64,000 nt of DNA from Pseudomonas syringae (GTDB lineage Bacteria; Pseudomonadota; Gammaproteobacteria; Pseudomonadales; Pseudomonadaceae). A program made the position numbers and the translations under genes. This document shows, piece by piece, positions 36,606 to 46,180 of the stretch; within the stretch, counting starts at the first letter, position 1, and each line of letters starts with the position of its first letter. Under the pieces are notes generated by a model, which searched no databases, was not told the origin of the DNA, and saw nothing but the letters and a program-made list of their open reading frames with translations. The stretch lies in assembly GCF_000737245.1 (NCBI RefSeq), contig NZ_JPQU01000025.1, positions 38,774 to 102,773 of the forward strand. The letters run 5' to 3'.

Positions 36606-38915
36606 TCAGTCGAGACGGCTACGCAGGGTTCGAGCCGCCGCCACCATATTCACCAGCGCGGCCTCGGTTTCCGGCCAGGCGCGGGTTTTCAGGCCGCAAT
36701 CGGGGTTGACCCACAGGCGCTCAGCGGGGACCTGCTGCACCGCTTTGCTCATCAGGCGGACCATCTCTTCAGTGGCCGGCACCCGCGGGGAATGGATGTC
36801 GTAGACACCGGGGCCGATGTCGTTCGGATAATCGAACGCCTTGAAGGCTTCCAGCAACTCCATATCCGAACGCGAGGTTTCAATAGTGATCACATCAGCG
36901 TCCATGGCCGCGATGGACTCGATCACCTCGTTGAATTCGCTGTAGCACATGTGGGTGTGGATCTGCGTTTCATCCCGCACACCCGAGGCGCACAGCCGGA
37001 ACGCTTCCACCGCCCAGTCCAGATATTCCTGCCATTGCGAGCGACGCAAAGGCAGGCCTTCCCGGAATGCCGCTTCGTCGATCTGCACGATTTTGATCCC
37101 GGCCTGCTCCAGATCCACCACCTCATCGCGAATCGCCAGGGCCAATTGTTGCGCTTGCGCCTTGCGGGAAATGTCTTCCCGGGGGAATGACCACATCAGC
37201 ATGGTCACCGGTCCGGTCAGCATGCCCTTCATAGGCTTGTCGGTGAGGCTTTGGGCGTAGCTGATCCAGTCCACAGTCATCGCCTGTGGACGGCTCAGGT
37301 CACCGAAAATCACGGCCGGTTTCACACAGCGCGAACCGTAGCTCTGCACCCAGCCAAAACGGGTAAACGCATAACCGTCCAGTTGCTCGGCAAAGTACTC
37401 GACCATGTCATTACGTTCGGCCTCGCCATGCACCAGTACGTCGAGCCCCAACTGTTCCTGGACCTGCACCGCATGGCGGATTTCGTGGCGCATGGCGTCG
37501 TGATAATCATTGGCCGTCAATTTGCCCTGTTTGAAAGCCTGACGCGCCAGACGAATCGACGCGGTCTGTGGGAATGAGCCGATCGTGGTGGTCGGAAACG
37601 CTGGTAAATTCAGGCGCAAACGCTGCTGTTCGATGCGCTGCGCGAACGCCGACTGGCGCTGGCTGTCCTGCGCCGTGATGGCCGCCAGACGCGCCTGAAC
37701 GGCTGGCTGATGAATGCGCGTCGATTGCTGGCGACTGAGCTGCACAGCACGGCTGGCGCTCAATTCACCCTGCACCACAGCGCTGCCGGGCTCATTGAGA
37801 GCGGTACTGAGCAACGAAATTTCCGCACATTTCTGAACCGCAAACGCCAGCCAGCTTTTCAACTCCGCATCCAGCTGGTCTTCACGGCCCAGATCCACCG
37901 GACTGTGCAGCAAGGAACAGGATCCGGCCACCCACAAGTTGTCGCCAAAACGCTGCTGCGCTTCACGCAACTGACCCAACGCCTGCTCCAGATCGCAGCG
38001 CCAGACGTTACGCCCGTTGACGACGCCCAGCGACAGCACCTTGTAAGTCGGCAAACGATCCAGCACCAACGCCAGCTGCTCCGGCGCACGCACCAGATCG
38101 ATGTGCAGACCGTCCACCGGCAGGGAAACTGCCAGCCCGAGGTTGTCCTCCAGACCCGAGAAGTAAGTCGCGACCAGTTTTTTCAGCGGCGAATATTGCA
38201 GGCTGTGGTAAGTACGCTCGAAGCCGTTTTTCCAGTCTTGCGGTAGATCCAGGCCCAGGATCGGTTCGTCGATCTGCACCCATTCCACGCCCTGCCCCGC
38301 AAGACGACCGAGAATTTCCCCATACAACGGCAGCAGACGATCCAGCAGATCGAGTTTGTCGAAGTCATCGCCCTTGGTTTTCCCCAGCCACAGGAAAGTC
38401 AGGGGACCGATCAACACCGGTTTGACCTTGTGGCCCAGCGCCCGCGCTTCGTCCACTTCTTCGAACAGTTGCTCCCAACTCAATTGGAAGCGCTGATCCT
38501 GAGTAAACTCCGGCACCAGATAGTGGTAGTTGGTATCAAACCACTTGGTCAGTTCCTGAGCGTATTGTTCTTTGCCATGAGCATGACCACAGCAACTGTC
38601 TGCGCCCCGGGCCATGGCGAACAAAGTCTCCAGCGTCGGCAGGCCACGGGCATTGCGAGTGCCGGCAAAGCGCTCAGGGATCACGCCGAGCATCAGTGAA
38701 TGGCTCAACACCTGGTCGTACCAGGCAAAATCGCCCACGGGCAGTAAGTCAATACCCGCCTCTTTTTGCAGCTGCCAATGGGTGGCGCGCAGCTCGCGGC
38801 CAACAGCCTGCAAGCCGTCCTGATCCAGGTCGCCTTTCCAATAAGCTTCCAAAGCTTTTTTCAATTCACGATCCGCGCCGATGCGTGGAAAACCAAGATT
38901 GTGGGCCAAGGCCAT
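36606..38915 (-). CDS. metE: Cobalamin-independent methionine synthase
   Basis: This 769-residue enzyme methylates homocysteine from methyltetrahydropteroyl-triglutamate without B12. Two similar barrel domains are seen. The C-terminal one has the zinc ligands in HTHMCYSEF, a glutamate around [15 protein letters not shown], and the last Cys in [11 protein letters not shown]. The start [19 protein letters not shown] is the family start. It is divergent from metR, its likely activator, across a 121-base region. Confidence 0.97.
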   Translation of the reverse strand: MALAHNLGFPRIGADRELKKALEAYWKGDLDQDGLQAVGRELRATHWQLQKEAGIDLLPVGDFAWYDQVLSHSLMLGVIPERFAGTRNARGLPTLETLFAMARGADSCCGHAHGKEQYAQELTKWFDTNYHYLVPEFTQDQRFQLSWEQLFEEVDEARALGHKVKPVLIGPLTFLWLGKTKGDDFDKLDLLDRLLPLYGEILGRLAGQGVEWVQIDEPILGLDLPQDWKNGFERTYHSLQYSPLKKLVATYFSGLEDNLGLAVSLPVDGLHIDLVRAPEQLALVLDRLPTYKVLSLGVVNGRNVWRCDLEQALGQLREAQQRFGDNLWVAGSCSLLHSPVDLGREDQLDAELKSWLAFAVQKCAEISLLSTALNEPGSAVVQGELSASRAVQLSRQQSTRIHQPAVQARLAAITAQDSQRQSAFAQRIEQQRLRLNLPAFPTTTIGSFPQTASIRLARQAFKQGKLTANDYHDAMRHEIRHAVQVQEQLGLDVLVHGEAERNDMVEYFAEQLDGYAFTRFGWVQSYGSRCVKPAVIFGDLSRPQAMTVDWISYAQSLTDKPMKGMLTGPVTMLMWSFPREDISRKAQAQQLALAIRDEVVDLEQAGIKIVQIDEAAFREGLPLRRSQWQEYLDWAVEAFRLCASGVRDETQIHTHMCYSEFNEVIESIAAMDADVITIETSRSDMELLEAFKAFDYPNDIGPGVYDIHSPRVPATEEMVRLMSKAVQQVPAERLWVNPDCGLKTRAWPETEAALVNMVAAARTLRSRLD

Positions 38916-38963
38916 GATGCGTCCCCTTTAAAAGATGGCGCCATTGTCGACAGCCGGAGCAAC

Positions 38964-38978
38964 ATGAGACAAACTCAT
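38964..38978. promoter_or_regulatory. Putative MetR site in the metE-metR divergent region
   Basis: ATGAG-N5-CTCAT is a perfect interrupted palindrome with LysR-type (T-N11-A) spacing, close in shape to the MetR site TGAA-N5-TTCA. TTCATGAA at 39005-39012 may be a second contact. Confidence 0.45.
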
Positions 38979-39036
38979 TGTTTTCTTGTTGATCACAAAA
39001 TCCATTCATGAAGCGCTGATAGGGCTGCGAGACGAA

Positions 39037-39954
39037 ATGCTTGAGATACGCCACTTGAAAACCCTGCACGCCCTGCGTGAGGCCGACAGCCTGGTGGAGG
39101 CGGCCGAGCGCCTGCATCTGACTCAGTCGGCGCTGTCCCATCAGTTCAAGGAGCTGGAAGAGCGCATGGGCATGCAGCTATTCGTGCGCAAGACCAAGCC
39201 GGTACGCTTCACCAGCGCCGGGCTGCGTCTGCTGCAGTTGGCTGATTCGGTATTACCGCAGTTGCGCGGCGCAGAACGTGACATCGCTCGCCTGGCGGGC
39301 GGCACCGCGGGGCGGTTGCACATGGCTATCGAGTGTCACAGCTGCTTCCAGTGGCTGATGCCGACCATCGACCAGTTCCGCGATGCCTGGCCGGAAGTCG
39401 AGCTGGATCTGGCCTCGGGCTTTGCCTTCGCCCCCCTGCCCGCTCTGGCCCGTGGCGATCTGGATCTGGTGGTGACGTCCGATCCTCTGGAACTGGTGGG
39501 CATTACTTACGTGCCGCTGTTCACTTACGAGGCGATGCTGGCGGTTGCCAACCAGCATCCACTGGCCACCAAGCCCTACATCGTGCCCGAGGACCTGCTC
39601 AAGGAAACCCTCATCACTTATCCAGTCGAACGTGACCGGCTGGATATCTTCACCCGCTTTCTGGAACCCGCCGACATCGAACCCGCTCAGGTGCGGACTT
39701 CAGAACTGACCGTGATGATGATGCAATTGGTCGCCAGCGGCCGTGGCGTGTGCGGCATGCCTCACTGGGCGCTGCATGAGTACAGCTCGCGTGGCTACGT
39801 GAAGGGCAAACGCCTGGGCGAAAAAGGATTGTTCGCTACACTCTATGCCGGAGTTCGCGCCGACATGCTCGACGCGCCCTACATGCGCGACTTCCTGCTG
39901 ACCGCCAAGGACACCTCGTTCTCGACGCTGGATGGGGTGAGTGCGGTGAGGTGA
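39037..39954 (+). CDS. metR: LysR-family methionine regulator MetR
   Basis: This 305-residue LysR-type regulator activates metE with homocysteine as co-inducer, by analogy with E. coli. The winged helix-turn-helix (residues 3-62) contains SLVEAAERLHLTQSALSHQFKELEER. The effector domain has the family segment AIECHSCFQWLMPTIDQFR. I chose the ATG giving MLEIRHLKTLHALREAD, the family start; the codons before it lie in the promoter region. It is divergent from metE. Confidence 0.94.
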   Translation: MLEIRHLKTLHALREADSLVEAAERLHLTQSALSHQFKELEERMGMQLFVRKTKPVRFTSAGLRLLQLADSVLPQLRGAERDIARLAGGTAGRLHMAIECHSCFQWLMPTIDQFRDAWPEVELDLASGFAFAPLPALARGDLDLVVTSDPLELVGITYVPLFTYEAMLAVANQHPLATKPYIVPEDLLKETLITYPVERDRLDIFTRFLEPADIEPAQVRTSELTVMMMQLVASGRGVCGMPHWALHEYSSRGYVKGKRLGEKGLFATLYAGVRADMLDAPYMRDFLLTAKDTSFSTLDGVSAVR

Positions 39955-40006
39955 TTAGGCGGGTGGCGCCGGACCTTGTGGGAGATTCTATGTTTGCCCG
40001 CAAGCC

Positions 40007-40102
40007 GACGTGGGACCGGCTTTAGCCGGGAAGGCGGCATTTTTGACGATAATGATGTGCTGAATGTACTGGCCTCTTCCCGGCTAAAGCCGGTCCCACG
40101 TC
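40007..40102. repeat. REPIN of the GGGACCGGCTTTAGCCGG class
   Basis: The 27-base arms are perfect complements and contain GTGGGACCGGCTTTAGCCGG. This class differs from the GAGCGAGC-type elements and occurs only here and at 43676-43797 in the window. A degenerate half REP lies just before it (39977-39995). Confidence 0.88.
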
Positions 40103-40141
40103 ATCAGTGGTTTCTGTGGGATTACGACTCAACGCCAGGAC

Positions 40142-40259
40142 CGTAGTGATTTCAATACACCGTAACGATTTCACTACGACATACGCATATCCACGGCCGC
40201 CAAGGCTTTGATCCATCGAGAATTTGTAACGCGATACAAGCTGTATCGATTTCGCTACA
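40142..40259 (+). promoter_or_regulatory. GcsR-like sites before gcvH
   Basis: Three 18-base imperfect palindromes fit the GcsR pattern TGTAACG-N4-CGTTCCG: CGTAGTGATTTCAATACA (40142), CGTAACGATTTCACTACG (40161) and TGTATCGATTTCGCTACA (40242). All have ATTT as the centre. A further TGTAACG half-site lies at 40225. They lie about 90-210 bases before the expected sigma-54 start. Confidence 0.72.
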
Positions 40260-40323
40260 GATCAATGCAAAACCGTCCTTCTATAAACTCTCAAGCCATT
40301 GATTTATATAGAAAAAGAATTAT

Positions 40324-40339
40324 TGGCCGCATATTTGCT
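40324..40339 (+). promoter_or_regulatory. Sigma-54 promoter of gcvH
   Basis: TGGCCGCATATTTGCT keeps GG and GC ten bases apart and a full TTGCT -12 box. The -24 box deviates from TGGCAC in its last two bases. It is about 60 bases before gcvH. Confidence 0.7.
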
Positions 40340-40398
40340 AAGTGATTGTCATCAATGCCCGCGCCTGCTGCGAGCGGTAAGTCACCTTAGGAGTATTT

Positions 40399-40782
40399 AT
40401 GAGCGAGTTGCGATTCACTGTCGATCACGAATGGCTGCGTGCCGAAGCCGATGGCAGTGTCACCGTAGGCATCACGCCTTACGCCCAAGAATCCCTGGGT
40501 GATGTGGTTTACGTGCAACTGCCTGAGCTGCAGACCTACGCTCAGCACGCCGAAGCCTCGGTGGTGGAGTCGGTAAAAGCCGCCAGCAGCATCAATATGC
40601 CCCTCGATGGTGAAGTGGTTGAAGTCAACCAGGCCCTCGACGCAACGCCTGAACTGGTCAACGAAGACGCCCTGGGCGCGGGCTGGTTCTTTCGCTTCAT
40701 TCCCCAAGACGCCAGCGCTATCGATGGCCTGCTTGATCAAGACGCTTACGACCGCCTGATCAAAGCCAACGCCGAAGCCTGA
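40399..40782 (+). CDS. gcvH: Glycine cleavage system H protein
   Basis: This 127-residue lipoyl carrier shuttles the aminomethyl group between the P, T and L proteins of glycine cleavage. The lipoylated lysine lies in [16 protein letters not shown] (about residue 62). The length is normal. It starts at ATG after TTAGGAG and is followed by gcvP after 10 bases. Sigma-54 and GcsR-like elements lie upstream, as for gcvH2 of P. aeruginosa. Confidence 0.97.
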   Translation: MSELRFTVDHEWLRAEADGSVTVGITPYAQESLGDVVYVQLPELQTYAQHAEASVVESVKAASSINMPLDGEVVEVNQALDATPELVNEDALGAGWFFRFIPQDASAIDGLLDQDAYDRLIKANAEA

Positions 40783-40792
40783 GGAGCCGACC

Positions 40793-43657
40793 ATGACTGA
40801 CCGTATCGAACTGAGCACCGCCAACGAATTCATCGCCCGCCACATCGGCCCCCGCGCCGCTGACGAACAGGCCATGCTCGCCACGCTGGGCTTCGACTCC
40901 CTGGAAGCGCTGAGCGCCAGTGTCATCCCGGAAAGCATCAAAGGCACCAGCGTGCTGGGCATGGAACCGGGTCTGAGCGAAGCCGATGCGCTGGCCTCGA
41001 TCAAAGCCATCGCAGGCAAAAACCAGCTGTTCAAGACTTACATTGGCCAGGGTTACTACGGCACCCACACGCCTGCACCGATCCTGCGCAACCTGCTGGA
41101 AAACCCGGCCTGGTACACCGCTTACACGCCTTACCAACCAGAAATTTCCCAGGGCCGTCTGGAATCCCTGCTGAATTTCCAGACTCTGATCAGCGACCTG
41201 ACCGGCCTGCCGATCGCCAATGCCTCGCTGCTGGACGAAGCCACCGCCGCTGCCGAAGCGATGACCTTCTGCAAACGCCTGAGCAAGAACAAGAGCAGCC
41301 ACCAGTTCTTCGCCTCCAGCCACTGCCACCCGCAAACCCTCGACGTATTGCGCACCCGTGCCGAGCCTTTGGGCATCACCGTGGTCGTGGCTGACGAATC
41401 ACAACTGACTGATGTCAGCCCGTTCTTCGGCGCTCTGCTGCAATATCCGGCCAGCAATGGCGACCTGTTCGACTACCGTGAACTGGTCGAGCGCTTCCAC
41501 GCCGCCAACGCACTGGTTGCCGTGGCCGCTGACTTGCTGGCCCTGACCCTGCTGACTCCGCCGGGCGAATTTGGCGCAGACGTGGCGATCGGCAGCGCTC
41601 AGCGTTTCGGCGTGCCACTGGGTTTCGGTGGCCCGCACGCGGCCTACTTCTCCACTAAAGATGCGTTCAAGCGCGACATGCCAGGCCGCCTGGTCGGTGT
41701 CTCGGTTGACCGTCATGGCAAACAGGCCCTGCGTCTGGCCATGCAGACCCGCGAACAACATATCCGTCGCGAGAAAGCCACCAGCAACATCTGCACCGCG
41801 CAAGTCCTGCTGGCCAACATCGCCAGCATGTACGCCGTCTATCACGGTCCACGTGGCCTGACGCAGATCGCCAACCGCGTGCACCAACTGACCGCGATTT
41901 TCGCCAAGGGCTTGAGCCAACTGGGCCTGAACGTCGAGCAGGAATTCTTCTTCGACAGCCTGTCCCTCAAGACTGGCGCCGATACCGCAACCCTGCACGC
42001 CAAAGCACGCGCCCAGCAGATCAACCTGCGTGAAATCGACAGTGAGCGTCTGGGGCTGTCGTTCGACGAGACCACCTCGCAAGCGTCGATTGAAACCCTG
42101 TGGACCATCTTCGCCGGTGAAGGGCAGAATCTGCCGGACTTCGCCGCACTGGCACAAAGCGTTGAAGCGCGACTGCCGCAAGCGCTGCTGCGTGAGTCGG
42201 CAATTCTCAGCCACCCTGTGTTCAACCGTTATCACTCGGAAACCGAGCTGATGCGCTACCTGCGCAAACTGGCCGACAAGGACCTGGCGCTGGACCGCAC
42301 CATGATTCCTCTGGGCTCGTGCACCATGAAGCTCAACGCTGCCAGCGAAATGATCCCAGTGACCTGGGCTGAATTCGGCAATCTGCACCCGTTCGCCCCA
42401 GCTGAACAAAGCGCCGGCTACCAACAACTGACCGACGAACTGGAAGCGATGCTCTGCGCGGCCACCGGTTATGACTCGATCTCCCTGCAACCGAACGCCG
42501 GTTCTCAGGGCGAATACGCAGGTCTGCTGGCAATCCGTGCCTATCACCAAAGCCGTGGCGATGAGCGCCGCGACATCTGCCTGATTCCGTCATCCGCTCA
42601 CGGCACCAACCCGGCCACTGCCAACATGGCTGGCATGCGCGTTGTGGTCACTGCTTGCGACGCACGGGGCAACGTTGATATCGAAGACCTGCGCGCGAAG
42701 GCCATCGAGCATCGCGATCACCTAGCTGCACTGATGATCACTTACCCGTCGACCCACGGCGTGTTCGAAGAAGGCATCCGCGAAATCTGCGCCATCGTTC
42801 ACGACAACGGCGGCCAGGTTTACATTGACGGCGCCAACATGAACGCCATGGTGGGCCTGTGCGCACCGGGCAAGTTCGGCGGCGACGTCTCGCACTTGAA
42901 TCTGCACAAGACCTTCTGCATCCCCCACGGTGGTGGCGGCCCGGGCGTTGGCCCGATTGGCGTCAAGTCACACCTGACCCCGTTCCTGCCGGGTCACGCG
43001 AACATGGAACGCAAAGAAGGCGCGGTCTGCGCAGCGCCGTTCGGCAGCGCCAGCATTCTGCCAATCACCTGGATGTACATCAGCATGATGGGCGGCGAAG
43101 GCCTCAAGCGTGCTTCGCAACTGGCGATTCTCAACGCCAACTACATCTCCCGCCGCCTGGAAGAACACTACCCAGTGCTCTACACCGGCAGCAGCGGTCT
43201 GGTTGCCCACGAATGCATCCTCGACCTGCGCCCACTGAAAGAAACCAGCGGCATCAGCGTCGATGACGTCGCCAAACGCCTCATAGACTTCGGCTTCCAT
43301 GCGCCAACGATGTCGTTCCCGGTGGCTGGCACCTTGATGATCGAGCCGACCGAGAGCGAATCCAAGGAAGAGCTGGACCGCTTCTGCGACGCAATGATCA
43401 AGATCCGCGAAGAAATCCGCGCAGTGGAAAGCGGCTTGCTGGACAAGGAGGACAACCCGCTGAAAAACGCTCCGCACACTGCAGCGGAAATCGTCGGGGA
43501 GTGGAGCCATCCCTACAGCCGCGAACAAGCGGTGTACCCGGTGGAGTCCTTGATCGACGGCAAATACTGGCCACCGGTTGGACGCGTAGATAACGTGTTC
43601 GGCGACCGCAACCTGATCTGTGCCTGCCCGTCCATCGAGAGCTATCAAGAGGCGTGA
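40793..43657 (+). CDS. gcvP: Glycine dehydrogenase (decarboxylating), P protein
   Basis: This 954-residue pyridoxal-phosphate enzyme decarboxylates glycine and passes the aminomethyl group to GcvH. It is the fused (P1 plus P2) form. The cofactor lysine lies in [18 protein letters not shown] (about residue 705). The substrate segments [10 protein letters not shown] and [13 protein letters not shown] are present. The start [20 protein letters not shown] is typical. A long-armed REPIN separates it from gcvT, and no glyA or sdaA copy lies between, unlike the PAO1 gcv2 cluster I recall. Confidence 0.97.
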   Translation: MTDRIELSTANEFIARHIGPRAADEQAMLATLGFDSLEALSASVIPESIKGTSVLGMEPGLSEADALASIKAIAGKNQLFKTYIGQGYYGTHTPAPILRNLLENPAWYTAYTPYQPEISQGRLESLLNFQTLISDLTGLPIANASLLDEATAAAEAMTFCKRLSKNKSSHQFFASSHCHPQTLDVLRTRAEPLGITVVVADESQLTDVSPFFGALLQYPASNGDLFDYRELVERFHAANALVAVAADLLALTLLTPPGEFGADVAIGSAQRFGVPLGFGGPHAAYFSTKDAFKRDMPGRLVGVSVDRHGKQALRLAMQTREQHIRREKATSNICTAQVLLANIASMYAVYHGPRGLTQIANRVHQLTAIFAKGLSQLGLNVEQEFFFDSLSLKTGADTATLHAKARAQQINLREIDSERLGLSFDETTSQASIETLWTIFAGEGQNLPDFAALAQSVEARLPQALLRESAILSHPVFNRYHSETELMRYLRKLADKDLALDRTMIPLGSCTMKLNAASEMIPVTWAEFGNLHPFAPAEQSAGYQQLTDELEAMLCAATGYDSISLQPNAGSQGEYAGLLAIRAYHQSRGDERRDICLIPSSAHGTNPATANMAGMRVVVTACDARGNVDIEDLRAKAIEHRDHLAALMITYPSTHGVFEEGIREICAIVHDNGGQVYIDGANMNAMVGLCAPGKFGGDVSHLNLHKTFCIPHGGGGPGVGPIGVKSHLTPFLPGHANMERKEGAVCAAPFGSASILPITWMYISMMGGEGLKRASQLAILNANYISRRLEEHYPVLYTGSSGLVAHECILDLRPLKETSGISVDDVAKRLIDFGFHAPTMSFPVAGTLMIEPTESESKEELDRFCDAMIKIREEIRAVESGLLDKEDNPLKNAPHTAAEIVGEWSHPYSREQAVYPVESLIDGKYWPPVGRVDNVFGDRNLICACPSIESYQEA

Positions 43658-43675
43658 TCCCTTAACAGGATCCGT

Positions 43676-43797
43676 CGTGGGACCGGCCGGGCGGCGTTCC
43701 GTTTTAGCCGGGAAGAGGCAAGTACATCCTGCACCTATGGTGTGTCAGGAATGCAGCCTTCCCGGCTAAAGCGGAACGCCGCCCGGCCGGTCCCACG
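43676..43797. repeat. Long-armed REPIN between gcvP and gcvT
   Basis: The two 40-base arms pair at 39 positions by my count, around a 42-base loop. They combine the GTGGGACCGG and TTTAGCCGGGAAG ends of the element at 40007 with an inserted CGGGCGGCGTTCCG block on both arms. As RNA it would form a very stable stem inside the operon. Confidence 0.9.
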
Positions 43798-43835
43798 TCT
43801 TGGGCACCAGCGCCATCTATTTCAAGGAATCGATC

Positions 43836-44960
43836 ATGACCACCGAACAACTGCTCACCACCCCGCTCCACGCCCTGCATCGCGAGCTCGGCGCCAAGAT
43901 GGTGCCTTTCGCAGGCTATGACATGCCGGTGCAATATCCCGCTGGCGTGATGAAGGAACACCTGCACACCCGTGAGAAAGCCGGGCTCTTTGATGTATCG
44001 CACATGGGCCAGATCCGTCTGACCGGTGCCGATGCGGCCAAGGCGCTGGAAGCCCTGGTGCCTGTGGATATCATCGACCTGCCAGTGGGCATGCAGCGCT
44101 ACGCCATGTTTACCAATGAAACCGGCGGCATCCTCGATGACCTGATGGTCGCCAATCTCGGTAACGATCAACTGATGCTGGTGGTCAACGCCGCCTGCAA
44201 GAACGAAGACCTAGCCCACCTGCAAAAGCATGTGAGTGGTCACTGTGAAATCCAGCCCCTGTTCGAAGAGCGCGCCCTGCTCGCCCTGCAAGGCCCGCAA
44301 GCGGTAACCGTGCTGGCACGCCTGGCGCCAGAAGTCGCCAAGATGACCTTCATGCAGTTCGCCAGCGTCCAGCTGATGGGTGTGGACTGCTATGTCAGCC
44401 GCTCCGGCTACACCGGTGAAGACGGCTACGAAATTTCCGTCCCGGCCGATCAGGCTGAAGCCCTGGCGCGTCGCCTCCTGGCTGAGCCAGAAGTTGCCCC
44501 CATTGGCCTTGGTGCTCGGGATTCTCTGCGCCTGGAAGCCGGTCTGTGCCTGTATGGCCACGACATGAACACCGACACCACGCCGATTGAAGCCAGTCTG
44601 CTGTGGGCGATCTCGAAAGTTCGTCGCGCGGATGGCACGCGAGCTGGCGGCTTCCCCGGGGCGGAGCAGATTTTTGCTCAACAACAAGCGGCTCCGGCCC
44701 GTAAACGCATCGGTTTGCTGCCACAGGAACGCACCCCGGTACGCGAAGGCACCGATATCGTCGACGCTGACGGCAAATCCATTGGCACCGTGTGCAGTGG
44801 CGGCTTCGGTCCAAGTCTGGGCGGCCCGTTGGCAATGGGTTATGTGGACAGCGCCTTCACTGCTCTTGACACACCTGTGTGGGCAATAGTGCGCGGCAAG
44901 AAAGTACCGATGCGCGTGACAAAAATGCCTTTTGTAGCGCAACGTTACTTCCGCGGCTAA
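43836..44960 (+). CDS. gcvT: Aminomethyltransferase, T protein
   Basis: This 374-residue enzyme moves the methylene group from aminomethyl-GcvH to tetrahydrofolate and releases ammonia. Family segments are [39 protein letters not shown] and [18 protein letters not shown]. The catalytic Asp lies in FDVSHMG. I chose the ATG giving [15 protein letters not shown] after CAAGGAATCG; the codons upstream lie in the REPIN. It ends the gcv cluster. Confidence 0.97.
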   Translation: MTTEQLLTTPLHALHRELGAKMVPFAGYDMPVQYPAGVMKEHLHTREKAGLFDVSHMGQIRLTGADAAKALEALVPVDIIDLPVGMQRYAMFTNETGGILDDLMVANLGNDQLMLVVNAACKNEDLAHLQKHVSGHCEIQPLFEERALLALQGPQAVTVLARLAPEVAKMTFMQFASVQLMGVDCYVSRSGYTGEDGYEISVPADQAEALARRLLAEPEVAPIGLGARDSLRLEAGLCLYGHDMNTDTTPIEASLLWAISKVRRADGTRAGGFPGAEQIFAQQQAAPARKRIGLLPQERTPVREGTDIVDADGKSIGTVCSGGFGPSLGGPLAMGYVDSAFTALDTPVWAIVRGKKVPMRVTKMPFVAQRYFRG

Positions 44961-45350
44961 TAACCAGCGTCAAAAAAATGCGGCCGGTATATGCACTGTT
45001 CGGCCGCATCTATCGCCTGCGCCGATCCGCACTAAACAACGGCAAAAGTGCCAAAGCGGCGCACTTGAACAGTGCAGCTGAAAGTTAAAAACTATCGATT
45101 ATTCAGCAGTAGTAAAATTTCTAAAAGCCTGCCAAACGGCCTGTGGACGGGCCTCGCGCGGGGGTTGTTTTTGTAACAAGAGTTAGCGTAGAGTTTCCTG
45201 ACTGCGTTTGCATGGGTCGCTGAATCTGGACCTGGTCGGTAGCTCAAGTTGTTGCTACAACCCGCTCTACGTTCCTGTTTCCTGCAACCAGCCCAGCGCT
45301 CTTTCATGAGGAAGAGGCTGTCATCAATTCAAGTTCCAGGGAATAAGAAA
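44961..45350. other. Long leader before the second cold-shock gene
   Basis: These 390 bases hold the gcvT end hairpin and the promoter and probable long leader of the cold-shock gene. I see no additional gene. The leader does not look like that of the first cold-shock gene. Confidence 0.5.
44978..45009 (-). terminator. Terminator-like hairpin after gcvT, oriented to the reverse strand
   Basis: ATGCGGCCG and CGGCCGCAT form a 9-bp stem with a 14-base loop. On the reverse strand the stem is followed by seven T, but on the forward strand there is no T-run. It would stop antisense reading into gcvT; as the gcvT terminator it would be weak. Confidence 0.55.
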
Positions 45351-45563
45351 ATGTCTACACGTCAGAGCGGTACCGTCAAGTGGTTTAACGACGAGAAGGG
45401 TTTTGGTTTTATCACTCCAGAAAGCGGTCCGGACTTGTTTGTGCACTTCCGCGCTATTCAAGGCAACGGCTTCAAGAGCCTTAAAGAAGGTCAGAAAGTG
45501 ACCTTCGTTGCAGTGCAGGGCCAGAAAGGCATGCAGGCTGACGAAGTTCAAGCTGAAGGCTGA
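45351..45563 (+). CDS. Cold-shock protein, CspA family (70 aa)
   Basis: This is a second single cold-shock domain protein, with [20 protein letters not shown] and DLFVHFRAI carrying the RNP motifs. It is closely similar to the 69-residue protein near the left edge, differing mainly in the C-terminal half ([19 protein letters not shown]). I chose the ATG giving [12 protein letters not shown]; the in-frame codons upstream lie in the leader. It has its own terminator. Which of the two copies, if any, responds to cold is not visible. Confidence 0.96.
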   Translation: MSTRQSGTVKWFNDEKGFGFITPESGPDLFVHFRAIQGNGFKSLKEGQKVTFVAVQGQKGMQADEVQAEG

Positions 45564-45576
45564 GCCTTTGGAACAG

Positions 45577-45611
45577 GAAAAGCCCCTGATATTGATATCA
45601 GGGGCTTTTTT
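45577..45611 (+). terminator. Terminator of the second cold-shock gene
   Basis: A 13-bp stem (AAGCCCCTGATAT and complement) is followed by six T, 14 bases after the stop. Confidence 0.93.
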
Positions 45612-45661
45612 ATGGGCGCGATTCCGTAAAATGGGTTCTTTTTCGCCACGAGAGCCACGCG

Positions 45662-46147
45662 ATGTCCAGACACATGCTTCGTCCGCAAGGTGACTATCCG
45701 GCAGCAGGCTTGGGTCGCCGCCTGGCGGCCATCTGTTATGACGCTCTGTTGTGCTTCGCGCTGCTGCTGGTGACGGCCTTTATCTACAAGCTGGTGATGA
45801 TGGCATTCATCGGCGAGGCCAGGCTCAAGGTCTTGTCAGAATCGGGCTCGCTGGATGGCGATCCATTGTTGTCGGCGATTCTGTTCATGGTGCTCTTCGG
45901 TTTCTTCGCCAAGTTCTGGACCCACTCGGGGCAAACTCTGGGTATGCAGGTCTGGGGCATACGGGTGCAGAACGCCGACGGCAGCGGAATATCCCTGATG
46001 CAGGCGCTGCTGCGCTTCATGGTGTCCATTGCTTCCTGGCTGTGTCTTGGGCTGGGCTTTGTCTGGGCGTTGTTCGACAAGCACAAACGCAGCTGGCATG
46101 ACATGTATTCCAATAGTCAGTTGGTTAGGGTGCCGAAGCAGAGGTAG
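45662..46147 (+). CDS. RDD family membrane protein
   Basis: This 161-residue inner-membrane protein has an RDD domain with three hydrophobic segments (about residues 25-50, 70-90 and 120-145). The defining charged motif appears at the start of helix one (LGRRLAAICYDALL), and a later segment is TLGMQVWGIRVQNADG. Some RDD proteins elsewhere act as Na+/H+ antiporters, but for this type no function is established. It starts at ATG after GAGAGCCACGCG, and its start lies 98 bases after the cold-shock gene's stop, with a terminator between them. Confidence 0.9.
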   Translation: MSRHMLRPQGDYPAAGLGRRLAAICYDALLCFALLLVTAFIYKLVMMAFIGEARLKVLSESGSLDGDPLLSAILFMVLFGFFAKFWTHSGQTLGMQVWGIRVQNADGSGISLMQALLRFMVSIASWLCLGLGFVWALFDKHKRSWHDMYSNSQLVRVPKQR

Positions 46148-46180
46148 CTACAACCCTGAATTTCGCTGCACAGAATTCTG

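Noticed and set aside
40260..40398. Glycine riboswitch in the gcvH leader
   Set aside because: The leader after the sigma-54 promoter is only about 50-60 bases, too short for a glycine aptamer, and shows no tandem aptamer pattern.
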